Assembly (NCBI GenBank): GCA_965247505.1
Contig: OZ252020.1
Coordinates: 558,001 to 622,000 of the forward strand
Direction of reading: 5' to 3'
From: CAIYRG01 sp965247505
GTDB taxonomy: Bacteria > Pseudomonadota > Alphaproteobacteria > Micropepsales > Micropepsaceae
DNA: 64,000 bases
The notes beneath the pieces are model-generated. The model had not been told where the DNA came from, made no database searches, and saw only the letters and a list, made by a program, of their open reading frames with translations. Below, one piece after another: positions 36,595 to 45,426 of this stretch (the first letter of the stretch is position 1; every line of letters starts with the position of its first letter). A program made the translations under genes and the position numbers.

Positions 36595-37164
36595 ATGAAC
36601 CTTCGTGAGGTCGTGCGCCTCGTTGCCATTCTTAACATCGCCTATTTCGGCGTGGAGATAACCGTCGGACTCTGGATTGGGTCTGTCTCCATGTTCGCGG
36701 ACTCCATCGATTTCCTGGAGGACGCGGCCATAAACCTCTTGGTGTTGGTGAGCATGGGATGGAGCGCCTCCAGACGTTCAGCGGTCGGTATGCTGCTAGC
36801 GGCAATGCTTCTTGTCCCCTGCGTCGCGACCTTCGTAATGGCCGGGTACAAGTTTTCCGTGCCATTCGCTCCCTCTCCGTTACCCTTGGTCCTCATTGGG
36901 ATCGGAGCGCTGATGACCAATCTTGGCTGCGCCTACATGTTGGCCAGATGCCGCCGCAGTGGTGGAAACCTGGTGAGCGCAGCTCTGTCGGCTACCCGGT
37001 ATGACATTTTCGCAAATCTCGCCATCGTCGGCGCGGGAATAGCTACGGCAATCCTGCCTTCGGTTTGGCCCGACCTCATCGTCGGTCTCGGAATAGGGGT
37101 TCTCAACGTTGATGCTGCCCGCAGGGTCTATTGGGCGGCGCATGAAGAACATGATCCCGTTTAG
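36595..37164 (+). CDS. Cation diffusion facilitator-like transporter
   Basis: 189 residues with five or six helices, shorter than a full CDF protein because the C-terminal cytoplasmic domain is missing. The first helix motif IAYFGVEITVGLWIGSVSMFADSIDFLEDAAINLLVLV carries the FADSIDFLEDA metal-site pattern (the usual H of HxxxD is a Phe/Asp variant). The later SATRYDIFANLAIVGAGI fits the second metal motif, and the Asp is kept. It should export divalent metal in exchange for protons. It begins after GGGGGAG. Confidence 0.8.
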   Translation: MNLREVVRLVAILNIAYFGVEITVGLWIGSVSMFADSIDFLEDAAINLLVLVSMGWSASRRSAVGMLLAAMLLVPCVATFVMAGYKFSVPFAPSPLPLVLIGIGALMTNLGCAYMLARCRRSGGNLVSAALSATRYDIFANLAIVGAGIATAILPSVWPDLIVGLGIGVLNVDAARRVYWAAHEEHDPV

Positions 37165-37380
37165 GGCGCACAAGATTCTCGATCTCAAATGGTTTCTTTC
37201 AGCGCGCTCTGGCCGGCGCAAATACTGCATCCGCACCGCCCCACCGGGCCTGTCGTAAAAGTGGCATTGATGAGCGATGTCCGCTCGGGCCTTGAGATGG
37301 GCATTGGGGTAGTCAAGAATAGTGGGCGCTATGGTTCTTAAGCCAGATAACCCCTCCACGGCTTTGATGCCTGGTTTTGC

Positions 37381-37949
37381 CTATTGGTTTATGCATTCGA
37401 GGCCCAAATGCCGAAACGGATTGTCTGCTGGACACCCAATCAAAGCTTCTCGGGAAGGGCCTAGACGACTGTCCAGGGTAGCTTGCCATCGCGCACGTAA
37501 AGCTAGTACGCGAGGTCTTGGAGACAATGCATCGGGCTTTCCTTCAGGAAAGCGTCCCAGTGAGCGCTCGCAGCGCTCCCGTTCGATGTCGGTCAACTCG
37601 TCGTAGCCGACATTTGGCAGGCGAAATAATTCGCGATCGCTTCGCCAACTGTCGGCGCGCGGGCGCGCGGCACTGTAATCGCATTCGAATTGGCAAGCAG
37701 TTCTAGTTTCTCGACGGGAATTTCGTTGATTTCAGAAGTCAGGACGGACTCACTCGCTGGAGGCGGAGATAGCCGCCCCTCTGCTGTGGTCTGGTCCCTG
37801 GGCGCGAACGGAATTGAAAGATTAAAAACACTCCGCACCAACGGAACGCTTTGGTCGGGAAGCGTGAATATCATTAGGAAAACGATGTTCATTGTTGCTG
37901 CCGCGATAGCGGCAACGAGCCGGACAGGATTTAGATTGCGATCGGTCAT
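37381..37949 (-). pseudogene. Membrane-anchored protein gene with a one-base frameshift
   Basis: The first frame starts at ATG 37949 (MTDRNLNPVRLVAAIAA) with an N-terminal signal-anchor helix and a Pro/Ser-rich middle (RLSPPPASESVLTSEINE), reaching VGEAIANYFACQM then stopping at 37593. A neighbouring frame continues VGYDELTDIERERCERSLGRF and ends at 37381. The second frame's Cys and YDELTDIERERC are typical endings of small alphaproteobacterial membrane proteins. One lost base at TGCCAAATGTC (about 37608) would rejoin them. No function is known. Confidence 0.6.
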
Positions 37950-38000
37950 GGTCCCTACATCAAAAGGCGTCATGGCTATCCGGCTGCAAGAAGAAGTTGA

Positions 38001-38056
38001 TTGACAGCTGATACCTATAACACATATGTATTATACCTATTAGTTAAAGGTATAGG
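38001..38056 (+). promoter_or_regulatory. Promoter with repeated operator-like sequence before padR
   Basis: TTGACA at 38001 and TATGTA at 38025 (18-base spacer) form a fair promoter. Overlapping it are ATACCTAT at 38011 and 38033 and the inverted form GGTATAGG at 38049. PadR proteins often bind such ATAC/GTAT palindromes at their own promoters, so self-repression is likely. Confidence 0.5.
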
Positions 38057-38071
38057 CTGCGAAGAGGCGTT

Positions 38072-38416
38072 TTGACCAATCCCAATTTCATGAACGGTGT
38101 TCCCGAGCTGGTTATTCTGCGGCTTCTGGAGAAGCGCGACATGTATGGCTATGAGCTGGTTCAGGCTATCCGCGCCGAGACCCTGGACGCTATTCGTCTC
38201 GGCGAAGGCGTGGTGTACCCGGTGCTTCATGGACTGGAGCGCAAAGGTGCGCTCAAGTCTCGCCGCAAGGCGGTGAACGGTCGCACGCGCGTTTATTATA
38301 CTGTCACCCGTAGCGGTAAGAAACATCTCGTAGGGTTGGTCAAGGATTGGGGCCGCATCGCCGGTGCCGTCGGCCGATTGGTAAAGGAGGTCCGCCATGT
38401 CCCAACAACGGTTTGA
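38072..38416 (+). CDS. PadR-family transcriptional regulator
   Basis: 114 residues from a TTG at 38072, after AGAGG. The winged-helix PadR pattern is clear: MNGVPELVILRLLEKRDMYGYELVQAIR, LGEGVVYPVLHGLERKGALKSRR, RTRVYYTVTRSGKKHL. The next gene overlaps its end by 20 bases, the usual arrangement with a HAAS-type membrane protein. It should repress the pair. Confidence 0.92.
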   Translation: MTNPNFMNGVPELVILRLLEKRDMYGYELVQAIRAETLDAIRLGEGVVYPVLHGLERKGALKSRRKAVNGRTRVYYTVTRSGKKHLVGLVKDWGRIAGAVGRLVKEVRHVPTTV

Positions 38417-39110
38417 CCATCTGGGGGAACGTCTCCTGCGTGCAGGCATCGCGCCACGCCACGTCCGGCGCTATTTGAGCGAACTTTGCGATAATCTTTA
38501 CGATATGGTGCGTGAGGAAACAGAAAAGGGGTTGGCATTAGCGGCTGCCAAAGAGGCCGCGCAAATGCGCCTTAGCAGCGACGATGCATTGGCGGTAGTC
38601 ATGATGAACCGGCCGGAGCTTCGTTCAATCACCGCACGCTATCCCTGGGCAGTGTTCGGCATCACACCGGTACTAACGCTGCTCGCGATACTGTTTGCCG
38701 CTACATTTGGAGAGTCCGTAGTTCTCAATCCTTATCTGAGTATGGTTCAGGAACCGGGAACCGCTCGCCTACCTCCTCCAGACTGGTTGGAGTTTTCCGT
38801 GGCGGCATTTAATGGGCTGATGACTGGTGTGACACCGCTCGGGATTGCGGCCATTCTATAGGTTATCGGTACCAAGCAGCGCATGTCTGCCAGGTGGGTA
38901 ATTCTCGGTGTTGCTGTGATTTGTGTTGCTGGAGGTTTCTTCGAGATGGAGATGAGTTGGCCTGGTGGACCAGGCCCCGGAGAATTATCACTCGGTTTCG
39001 GTGTGTCGCCTCAATATCCACAATTCTATCGCGCCGCGATAAATCTGGCTGTTGCGGGTGCGGCCTATTGGTGGTGGCCCCGCCCGGCAACTCTCGCTAG
39101 GACGCAATAA
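38397..39110 (+). pseudogene. HAAS-like membrane protein, split by an in-frame TAG
   Basis: Starts at ATG 38397 within the padR end. The first 154 residues contain an N-terminal helical signalling domain (LRAGIAPRHVRRYLSELCDNLYDMVREE) and two membrane helices. A TAG at 38859-38861 ends the frame. It resumes in the same frame with VIGTKQRMSARWVILGVAVICVAGG and a last helix, ending at 39110. Trp (TGG) in place of the stop would join the helices. These proteins are encoded after PadR regulators; the role is unknown. Confidence 0.72.
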
Positions 39111-39138
39111 TCTTCCAGCTCAATGTCCGCTTTGGGTC

Positions 39139-40800
39139 CAGGCTGTGTGAAAACGCGTTGGCTGGTATGATTCTTCTGTGATTTGGTGGAGGGGTCGATG
39201 AAGCGCTTTGTAGTTGGCGATGATCGCAGTTAAAGCACTCTTTTTCCTGAGCGGCTGGATGAGTATTTGGGCGATGACAACCCGGTTCGGGCGATTGATG
39301 TCTTGGTTGATGAGCTTGATCTGGGGGAATTGGGCTTTAGCGGGGTTGAGCCGGAGGCGACGGGAAGGCCTGCCTACCATCCGGCGACGCTGCTGAAGAT
39401 CTACGTCTATGGATACCTCAATCGGGTCCAATCGAGCCGTCGCCTAGAGCGGGAGTGCCAGTGCAATCTCGAGCTCCTATGGCTGACCGGCCGCCTGATG
39501 CCGGATTTCAAAACTATCGCCGATTTCCGCAAGGACAACGGCGGGGCCATCCGCAAGGTCTGCCGTGCGTTCGTAGTGTTGTGCCGTCGCCTTGAGCTGT
39601 TCAGTGAGGCGAGCGTTGCGATCGATGGCAGCAAGTTCAAAGCGGTCAACGCGCGGGATCGGAACTTCACGCAGGCCAAGATGCAGCGGCGGTTGAAGCA
39701 GATCGACGAGAGCATTGCGCGCTACCTCTCGCAGCTTGATAGCGCCGATCGCCAGGGCGAAGCGGTGCCGGAGGCCAAGATCACGCGGCTCAACGAGAAG
39801 ATTGCGATGCTGCGCCAAGAGATACAGCGCCTGAATGCACTGAACGTTCAGATGATGCAGAGCGAGGACAAGCAGCTCTCCCTGACAGATCCCGATGCGC
39901 GCTCGATGGCCACGAGCGGCCGGGGCAGCGGGATGGTCGGTTATAATGTGCAAAATTCCGTGGACACGACGCATCATCTGATCGTTTCCCATGAGGTGAC
40001 CAACAAAGGCTCTGATCGGGGTCAGTTGTCAGGCGCTGCCGCGCAGGCGCGCACGGCCATTGGTTCTGAAACCATCGAGGCTGTTGCCGATCGCGGCTAT
40101 TACGCCGGCGAAGAGATCCTGGCCTGCGAGGAGGCCGGCATAACGGTCTATCTCCCGAAGCCCCTGACCTCAGGGGCCAAAGCCGCAGGGCGTTTCGGCA
40201 AGCAGGACTTCGTCTATGTCGCCGAAGACGATGTCTATCTTTGTCCCAACGGTGAGCAGCTCACCTATCGCTATACCAACGAAGAGGCCGGTAAGATGCT
40301 GCGCCGCTATTGGACGGCTGCCTGTCAGGCGTGTGCGCTGAAAAGCAAGTGCACGACGGCTCGGGAGCGCCGGATCTCACGTTGGGAACACGAAGCCGTC
40401 CTTGAGAGAGTTCAGGCGCGGCTCGATCGAAATCCGGACAAGATGCGCGTGCGCCGCCAGACCGTGGAGCATCCCTTCGGTACGATAAAGTCGTGGATGG
40501 GAGCTACACACTTCCAGATGAAAACGCTCGAGCACGTCGGCACCGAAATGGCGCTGCACGTTCTGGCCTACAACATGAAACGCGTGATGAAGATTCTTGG
40601 CGTTGGCGGATTGATAGAGGCGATCCACGCATGAGACGGGCTCAGGGGGCCCCATAACCCAGCATTCTTCGCATCAAGGAGCCGTTAGGCATCTCCGCGG
40701 ACCGATTTTACTGAATTGGACGCGTCGGGTCGCATAATCCCACCCCGACCTCCGCTTACGCTACCAACCACCAGACCCGACCACGTTTTCACACAGCCTG
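39139..40800 (+). mobile_element. IS1182-type insertion sequence in the loop of a palindromic repeat
   Basis: 1662 bases with perfect 17-base inverted ends (CAGGCTGTGTGAAAACG and its complement). It is flanked by a four-base duplication GGTC (39135-39138 and 40801-40804). Removing it and one GGTC restores AATGTCCGCTT plus TGGGTCAT plus AAGCCGACATT, which is one of the window's dispersed hairpins. Its transposase carries a nonsense codon near the start. Confidence 0.88.
39198..40634 (+). pseudogene. IS1182-family transposase with early nonsense codon
   Basis: The natural ATG at 39198 gives MKRFVVGDDRS, then TAA (39231-39233), then STLFPERLDEYLGDDNPVR in the same frame. Relatives have Gln here, so CAA to TAA is probable. 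The remaining 455 residues are intact: VAIDGSKFKAVNARDRNF (first acid), SMATSGRGSGMVGYNVQ, EAVADRGYYAGEEIL, and the C-terminal VEHPFGTIKSWMG. A low-efficiency TTG restart at 39267 could still make nearly the whole protein, so activity is not excluded. Confidence 0.85.
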
Positions 40801-40833
40801 GGTCATAAGCCGACATTTTAGGGCCTTGCGAAA

Positions 40834-41066
40834 ATGTCTGCTTTACCCCCGAAAGAAGACATCGCTACCGCACCGCAATATGTTTACTTGGTGCCACTAC
40901 CATACATTTTGGCATATGCGCATGGAATTGGCATCACGGCAATCACTGTAATGTGCCGCTGAATTCCTAGTTGAGAATCGCGAACAGGCCGGCTACTTCG
41001 TTGTCATACTCCATCCGCAGGAATGCCTGGTCGAGATGCGCCAGCTTGAGTCCCGCCGCCGAGGCG
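40834..41066. repeat. Duplicated segment, copy 1 (with palindromic repeat)
   Basis: About 233 bases that parallel 43968-44201: a hairpin (ATGTCTGCTT ... AAGACAT), the CGCACCGCAATATGT motif, the CGCATGGAATTGGCATCACGG stretch, and the last 32 codons of a methyltransferase gene on the minus strand. Roughly 85 to 90 percent of bases agree by eye. Confidence 0.8.
40967..41066 (-). pseudogene. Methyltransferase C-terminal fragment
   Basis: Encodes ASAAGLKLAHLDQAFLRMEY and then DNEVAGLFAILN before the stop at 40967. This differs by three residues from the end of the protein at 44102-45254. Upstream of 41066 the sequence is unrelated, so only the tail was copied. Confidence 0.8.
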
Positions 41067-41283
41067 TCCGACCAATAATCGAACTCACTCGGCGCAAACA
41101 ACACTGAACTGGACAGACGAATCCCTCGGGCATTGCGGGCGCGGCAGGCTGGGGCCGATGCGACCGGGGGCATCGCCAAATAGGTGTAGAAGACCGCCGG
41201 GTTCCAGCGCTTGGGACGTTGTTTTTCTTCGGCAATATTGTGTGATAAACAGTGGTTTTATTGGCTCATAGGAGTGGTAAGGC

Positions 41284-42145
41284 ATGCCCAAGTCTGCCCT
41301 GTTATTTGGTATTTTTATCGCAAGTGTGGCGTGGCCAGGCCTGGCCGTTTCGCAAACTAGCAGCGGCCAAAAATTCCCGACTTTTCCGGCGGGTGGGCTC
41401 GCATTGGCGAATTTGTCGAAATGTTTGAGGCGATACCAGGCCATGAGGGGGCCGGGCCCATGCTGGTCGATCCGCGTTATCCTCATATACAGGGCGGGGG
41501 CGGGACGGAGACCGGACTTCAGTGGATTGCAGACCTCGACAACCCAATATTGAAACCTGAAACTTTGGCAAAGCTCCAATTGAATACCGAAGCATGATTA
41601 CGGAGCATCCCGCATGTCAAGGACGAGGGCATGTGCCAACCATCTGGGATCCCCATGCTATGGAACAGGCGCGGCGGCGCCATTCAGATATTGCAGACCC
41701 CCACGCAGGTGACGATCCTTAACGCAAGGGATCACCAGGTCCGATATATTCATTTAAATGTACCGCATTCCGAGAATCCCGGACACAGTTGGTATGGCGA
41801 ATCCGTTGGCCATTATGAGGGCGGGGACACGCTGGTGGTCGATACCATCGGGCAAAACGACAAGACGCAAATCGACCGCTTTGGTACGACACACTCCGAC
41901 CAAATCCACGTCATGGAGCGTATCCGCCTCGGGCCGGATGGTCGATCGTTCGAAGTGCAATTCACGGTCGAAGACCTGGTGCTTTCACCATGCCGTGGTC
42001 GGCCCGTGTGCGTTCCTTCAATAGAACGAGCAACTGGGATGAAGAGATTTGCGCCGAGAACAATCGTTTTGTCGGCAGAGTAACCGTCGGGGGTATGGTC
42101 ACAAGGACAGTCCCCACCCCTACCGACGACTCGCCCGACTTTTGA
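41284..42145 (+). pseudogene. Broken paralog of the 53260-54171 secreted protein
   Basis: Starts MPKSALLFGIFIASVAWPG (signal peptide). It shifts frame before 41400, where RIGEFVEMFEAIPGHEGAG continues. It has a TGA at 41595 (NTEA then LRSIPHVKDEG), and one lost base at about 41975, after which GAFTMPWSARVRSF continues to DDSPDF at 42145. The central part keeps the hallmark SWYGESVGHYEGGDTLVVDTIG and is clearly related to SWYGHSVGHYEGSDTLLVDTVA in the intact gene. The gene is decayed. It lies before a DUF6152 gene. Confidence 0.82.
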
Positions 42146-42696
42146 CGCCCATCGAGTCCGATCTCGGGGGCTACCCCGAGCCATCACAAAGCCTCACGCA
42201 GGATCTTGAAAATGGGCGATATTCCAATGTGGATGCCTCGTTCGCAGTGGCTTGAGATTTTTTACCAGCGCGATGGGGAGCATTGCTCTTACGATGCTTG
42301 GTCCATGAGAGCCGGGGCGGGTCACCCATACCAATGTCCGCTTTGTGCGGTGGTCTCAGGGGATCGACGCAACACTTTATCTTAGTTCGAAGAGACGGCG
42401 CGTTCGATGGATCAAAGAACTGGTGAGCGGAAAGGGCATTGAGGCTTTAGTGCGTTAGAGCAGGAAGAGGTTTGGGGCCGATGGGCTCGCAATGGACGAT
42501 CCTGGACGCAGATATTATTGCCCGATCCTAACTTTTTGTAGTCTGCTGGATGTGGGTGGCTTTGCCGTGTGACGCTTTTTGCCCCTGCGCTGATGTGCTT
42601 ATATAATGTATAGTCTATCGGTTGGGACGGATGCGCTTTGCCGTGTCGCACTGGGAGTAGACTCGAAGTGCAGACCTTTCAATGAGGAGTTACCAA
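42146..42696. other. Intergenic region with half a palindromic repeat
   Basis: About 550 bases. ATGTCCGCTTTGTGCGG at 42334 is half of the dispersed repeat. No coding sequence with family features was recognised. The last part carries the DUF6152 ribosome-binding site (GAGGAG). Confidence 0.45.
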
Positions 42697-43080
42697 ATGA
42701 GATTTCCAACACCCTGCCTCGCGGGCATAGCGATTGCAATGTATACGATCCCGTCCCTGGCGCATCATTCTTTCGCCATGTTCGATCAGGATACAACCGT
42801 CGAAGTGCAAGGCACAGTGAAGGAATTCCTATGGACAAACCCGCATAGCTGGCTCCAGATCATGGCGACCGACGAACATGGCGAGATGGTTGAATGGTCG
42901 ATCGAGATGTCCGCGCCCGGCGCATTGACCCGCGACGGGTGGACACAGGAATCGGTCGTGCCCGGCGACACAGTAACCGTCATGGCCCATCCGATCAGGA
43001 ACGGGTCTACCGCCGGCCAATTCGTCTCGATCCTTCTGCCGGACGGACAAGAACTGTCGCACATTTATCGGGATCCTTAA
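42697..43080 (+). CDS. DUF6152-family secreted protein (copy 3)
   Basis: 127 residues from ATG 42697 with GAGGAG seven bases upstream. Signal peptide ending SLA, then HHSFAMFD, then EVQGTVKEFLWTNPHSWLQIMATDEHGE and PGDTVTVMAHPIRNGSTAGQF. This is the copy nearest to the usual family sequence. It lies downstream of the broken VGHYEG protein gene; the two families often occur together. Role unknown. Confidence 0.82.
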   Translation: MRFPTPCLAGIAIAMYTIPSLAHHSFAMFDQDTTVEVQGTVKEFLWTNPHSWLQIMATDEHGEMVEWSIEMSAPGALTRDGWTQESVVPGDTVTVMAHPIRNGSTAGQFVSILLPDGQELSHIYRDP

Positions 43081-43197
43081 GCGATACGCTCTGCGGACCA
43101 AAGGCCCGACGGCAATGCACTCTGCCGTCATACCGTGCTAAGTCGGGCGTCGGGAGGGAAGACTATGACGCCCGCTCCGGCGGCCCCAGGTTGAACG

Positions 43198-43743
43198 TCA
43201 CATCACACTGCCGTCTGCCTCAAGCAAAGTGATGGACTGCACAAAGCGCAGAATCGACGGGGTGCCAGGCGCGCCCGTCGCCTCGGTCATGACGAGCCGG
43301 TGCTCCCACATATAAACCGAGGCCTGGATTTCATTCCCGTCGCCAAGGGAAACCATAAGTTGGCTGCTCTCGACGCCGGGCTCGTATTCGGCTGTCGCTT
43401 GGTAGATCAGTTCTCCCTGCCGAACCAATTCATTCACGGCGTTTTCGACAATGACAGGATCAGCGGCCGGTCCCGCAGAGAAATCCACGAAGGTCACACG
43501 ATACTCGTTCGAGCCCTGCACGATGGAATACTGCCGTGCGGGAAAGTGCAACCCGGCCTCCGTGGCGTATTCGATGTCGTCTACGGTCGGCTCACCCGGA
43601 AACATAACGCCGAAGCGCGCGTCACGGTCTATGTAAAAAGGCGGGGATGTTAACCCTCGGTCGGTGCCTTGAGCGCTTGCGGCTGTTGTGCCCCCTATGG
43701 AGGCCAAAACCATAATTAACGAAAGAATGGCGGCGACGCGCAT
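43198..43743 (-). CDS. Secreted FPGEP-family paralog (copy F)
   Basis: 181 residues from ATG 43743 with GAGGAGAGG upstream and a signal peptide ending ASAQG. Pattern: PPFYIDRDARFGVMFPGEPTVDDIEYATEAG, PARQYSIVQGSNEYRVTFVDFSAG, GELIYQATAEYEPG, RLVMTEATGAPGTPSILRFVQSITLLEADG. It is the shortest of the six. No known domain or function. Confidence 0.72.
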   Translation of the reverse strand: MRVAAILSLIMVLASIGGTTAASAQGTDRGLTSPPFYIDRDARFGVMFPGEPTVDDIEYATEAGLHFPARQYSIVQGSNEYRVTFVDFSAGPAADPVIVENAVNELVRQGELIYQATAEYEPGVESSQLMVSLGDGNEIQASVYMWEHRLVMTEATGAPGTPSILRFVQSITLLEADGSVM

Positions 43744-43967
43744 TTGGTCCTCTCCTCACAGTTTCATTCACATCCTACCAATAATCGGCTCGAATGTCGC
43801 GTGAGACTAAGCTCTGTTGGACCACCTTAGGGTAAAAACGTAGGCGCACATGAATCGAGGTCTTCGGTAGTTCTAGATCAAGTACGGCGACTAGCCTGGA
43901 AGGTACAAACGGATCGGACACCTAACGTGACCCGACGGATATTTTGTACCAGCTCGGTAGTGAGACT

Positions 43968-44201
43968 ATGTCCGCTTTACCCCCCGAGAGCAGACATCGC
44001 TATCGCACCGCAATATGTCCACTTAGGGCCAACAACAATCATTTTGGGATGCGCGCATGGAATTGGCATCACGGCAATCAACGTAAAGTGCCGCTGAATT
44101 TCTAGTTGAGAATCGCGAACAGGCCGGTTACTTCGTTGTCATACTCCGTCCGCAAGAATGCCTCGTCGAGATGCGCAAGTTTCAGTCCCGCTGCTGATGC
44201 G
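43968..44201. repeat. Duplicated segment, copy 2 (with palindromic repeat)
   Basis: Parallels 40834-41066: a hairpin (ATGTCCGCTT ... AGCAGACAT) at 43968-43997, then CGCACCGCAATATGTCC and the tail of the methyltransferase gene. The bases 43744-43967 before it contain nothing recognised. Confidence 0.8.
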
Positions 44202-45254
44202 ACTTCACGAACATGATCGGGATGATGCGCATAGCGGCCCGAATCCATCAGCCGGAAGGGGTAGTGGTCGCTGCGCTCCATCGACAGGGCTAACGCTCCG
44301 TCCGAACTAACCCGCTTGGCCGCAGCGGCAACAATCTGATGTAGATCGCCGAAATAAATTAGGCAATCGCATGCGGCGATAATATCAAACTGTTCGTCTG
44401 TTTGGTCGAGCCAATCCGTAATTTCGGCTACCGCAAGTTGGTCGTAGATTTCACGCGCGCGAGCCAATTCAATCATTTCCGGCGAGGGATCAATCTCGAC
44501 CATGCGGGACGAGAGCGGCCTCAGGGAGACGCCCGCCAAGCCAGAGCCACAACCGAGGTCCAGCGTATTTAGACCTGCGGGTGTGCCCATGGCCGAGCGT
44601 ATCGCATCGTGCAATCGCGCCGGCCCCTCATAACCAAGATCATCAACCATTTGGGATTCATAATAGGTGGAAAAATCGCGATAGATTTGCCGAATGCATT
44701 CGTCGGGAGCGCGCGGGGGCACTGCGTCGTCGCTAAGTGCCACCACCAAATGCTGAACTTCGGCGTCGCCGGGCTGCAGCTCAAGGTATTTATTAAACGC
44801 CTTGCGGGCTTGGGCACGGCGCCCAACGATATGCGCAACGTCGCCGACGTGACTTCCACGCCTTGGGATCGGAGGGATCGAGCTCCGTGGCGCGCTTGCG
44901 ACACAGATAAGCGGTTTGGTTCTTTCCTTTTTCACGCAGACGTTCAGCCAGGTCGGACAGCTCACCCGCTGAAAGCTCAGCGCGCGCCGCGGACTGGTTG
45001 TTGGTTGAAATTAGAAGACCTGCCTTCAATCCTTCATCGACCCAGCGATCAATCTCTGCAGTCTTACCATCGGGCAGCAGCGGTCCGACTAATTTACCAA
45101 GCTCTTCCATGTCGCGGTTGCCGTCACACAGTTCCGCTATCACCGAAGCGACGGAGTTAAGATGGTGCAAGGTATCGGAAGTGAGATCATAGGCGACGTA
45201 GCCATCCTCAACGACCGAAAGGAGCACGACCGGATTTAAAGTCGGATTAGGCAT
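44102..45254 (-). pseudogene. PqqD-domain, TPR, SAM-methyltransferase fusion with a frameshift
   Basis: ATG at 45254 starts MPNPTLNPVVLLSVVEDG. Residues 1-85 form a PqqD-like recognition domain (GYVAYDLTSDTLHHLNSVASVIAELCDGNRD, then EEGLKAGLLI-type ending). Tetratricopeptide-like helices follow (ERLREKGKNQTAYLCRKRATELDPSDPKAW). Here, at about 44850-44860, the frame moves by one base; the other frame continues SHVGDVAHIVGRRAQARKAF, completing the repeat. The rest is a class I methyltransferase: LNTLDLGCGSGLAGVSL (SAM site), MVEIDPSPEMIELAR, DIIAACDCLIYFGDL. A fused protein would bind a leader peptide and methylate it. The stop is at 44102. Confidence 0.82.
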
Positions 45255-45426
45255 TGCATGTGGCCTTCCAAAGAACGGGAGCCAAAGAACGGGAGACGGT
45301 CGCATACGCGTTTTGAGAGTACACGACCGCCTCCGCGCGCAGTTATAGGCAGTCAAAGGATTTAATTTTGGTAACAGCTAATTGCGGTTGCCCTTGCCTT
45401 TTCCTTTTCCTTTGCCTTTGCCTTTT

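Noticed and set aside
42146..42690. Short frames suggesting a further IS remnant
   Set aside because: No transposase motif or inverted ends could be identified; only half a palindromic repeat is supported.
45384..45426. GK tract taken as a CRISPR or simple tandem repeat
   Set aside because: The units are six-base codon pairs without spacers, and the reading frame is kept on both sides of the IS, so it is coding.
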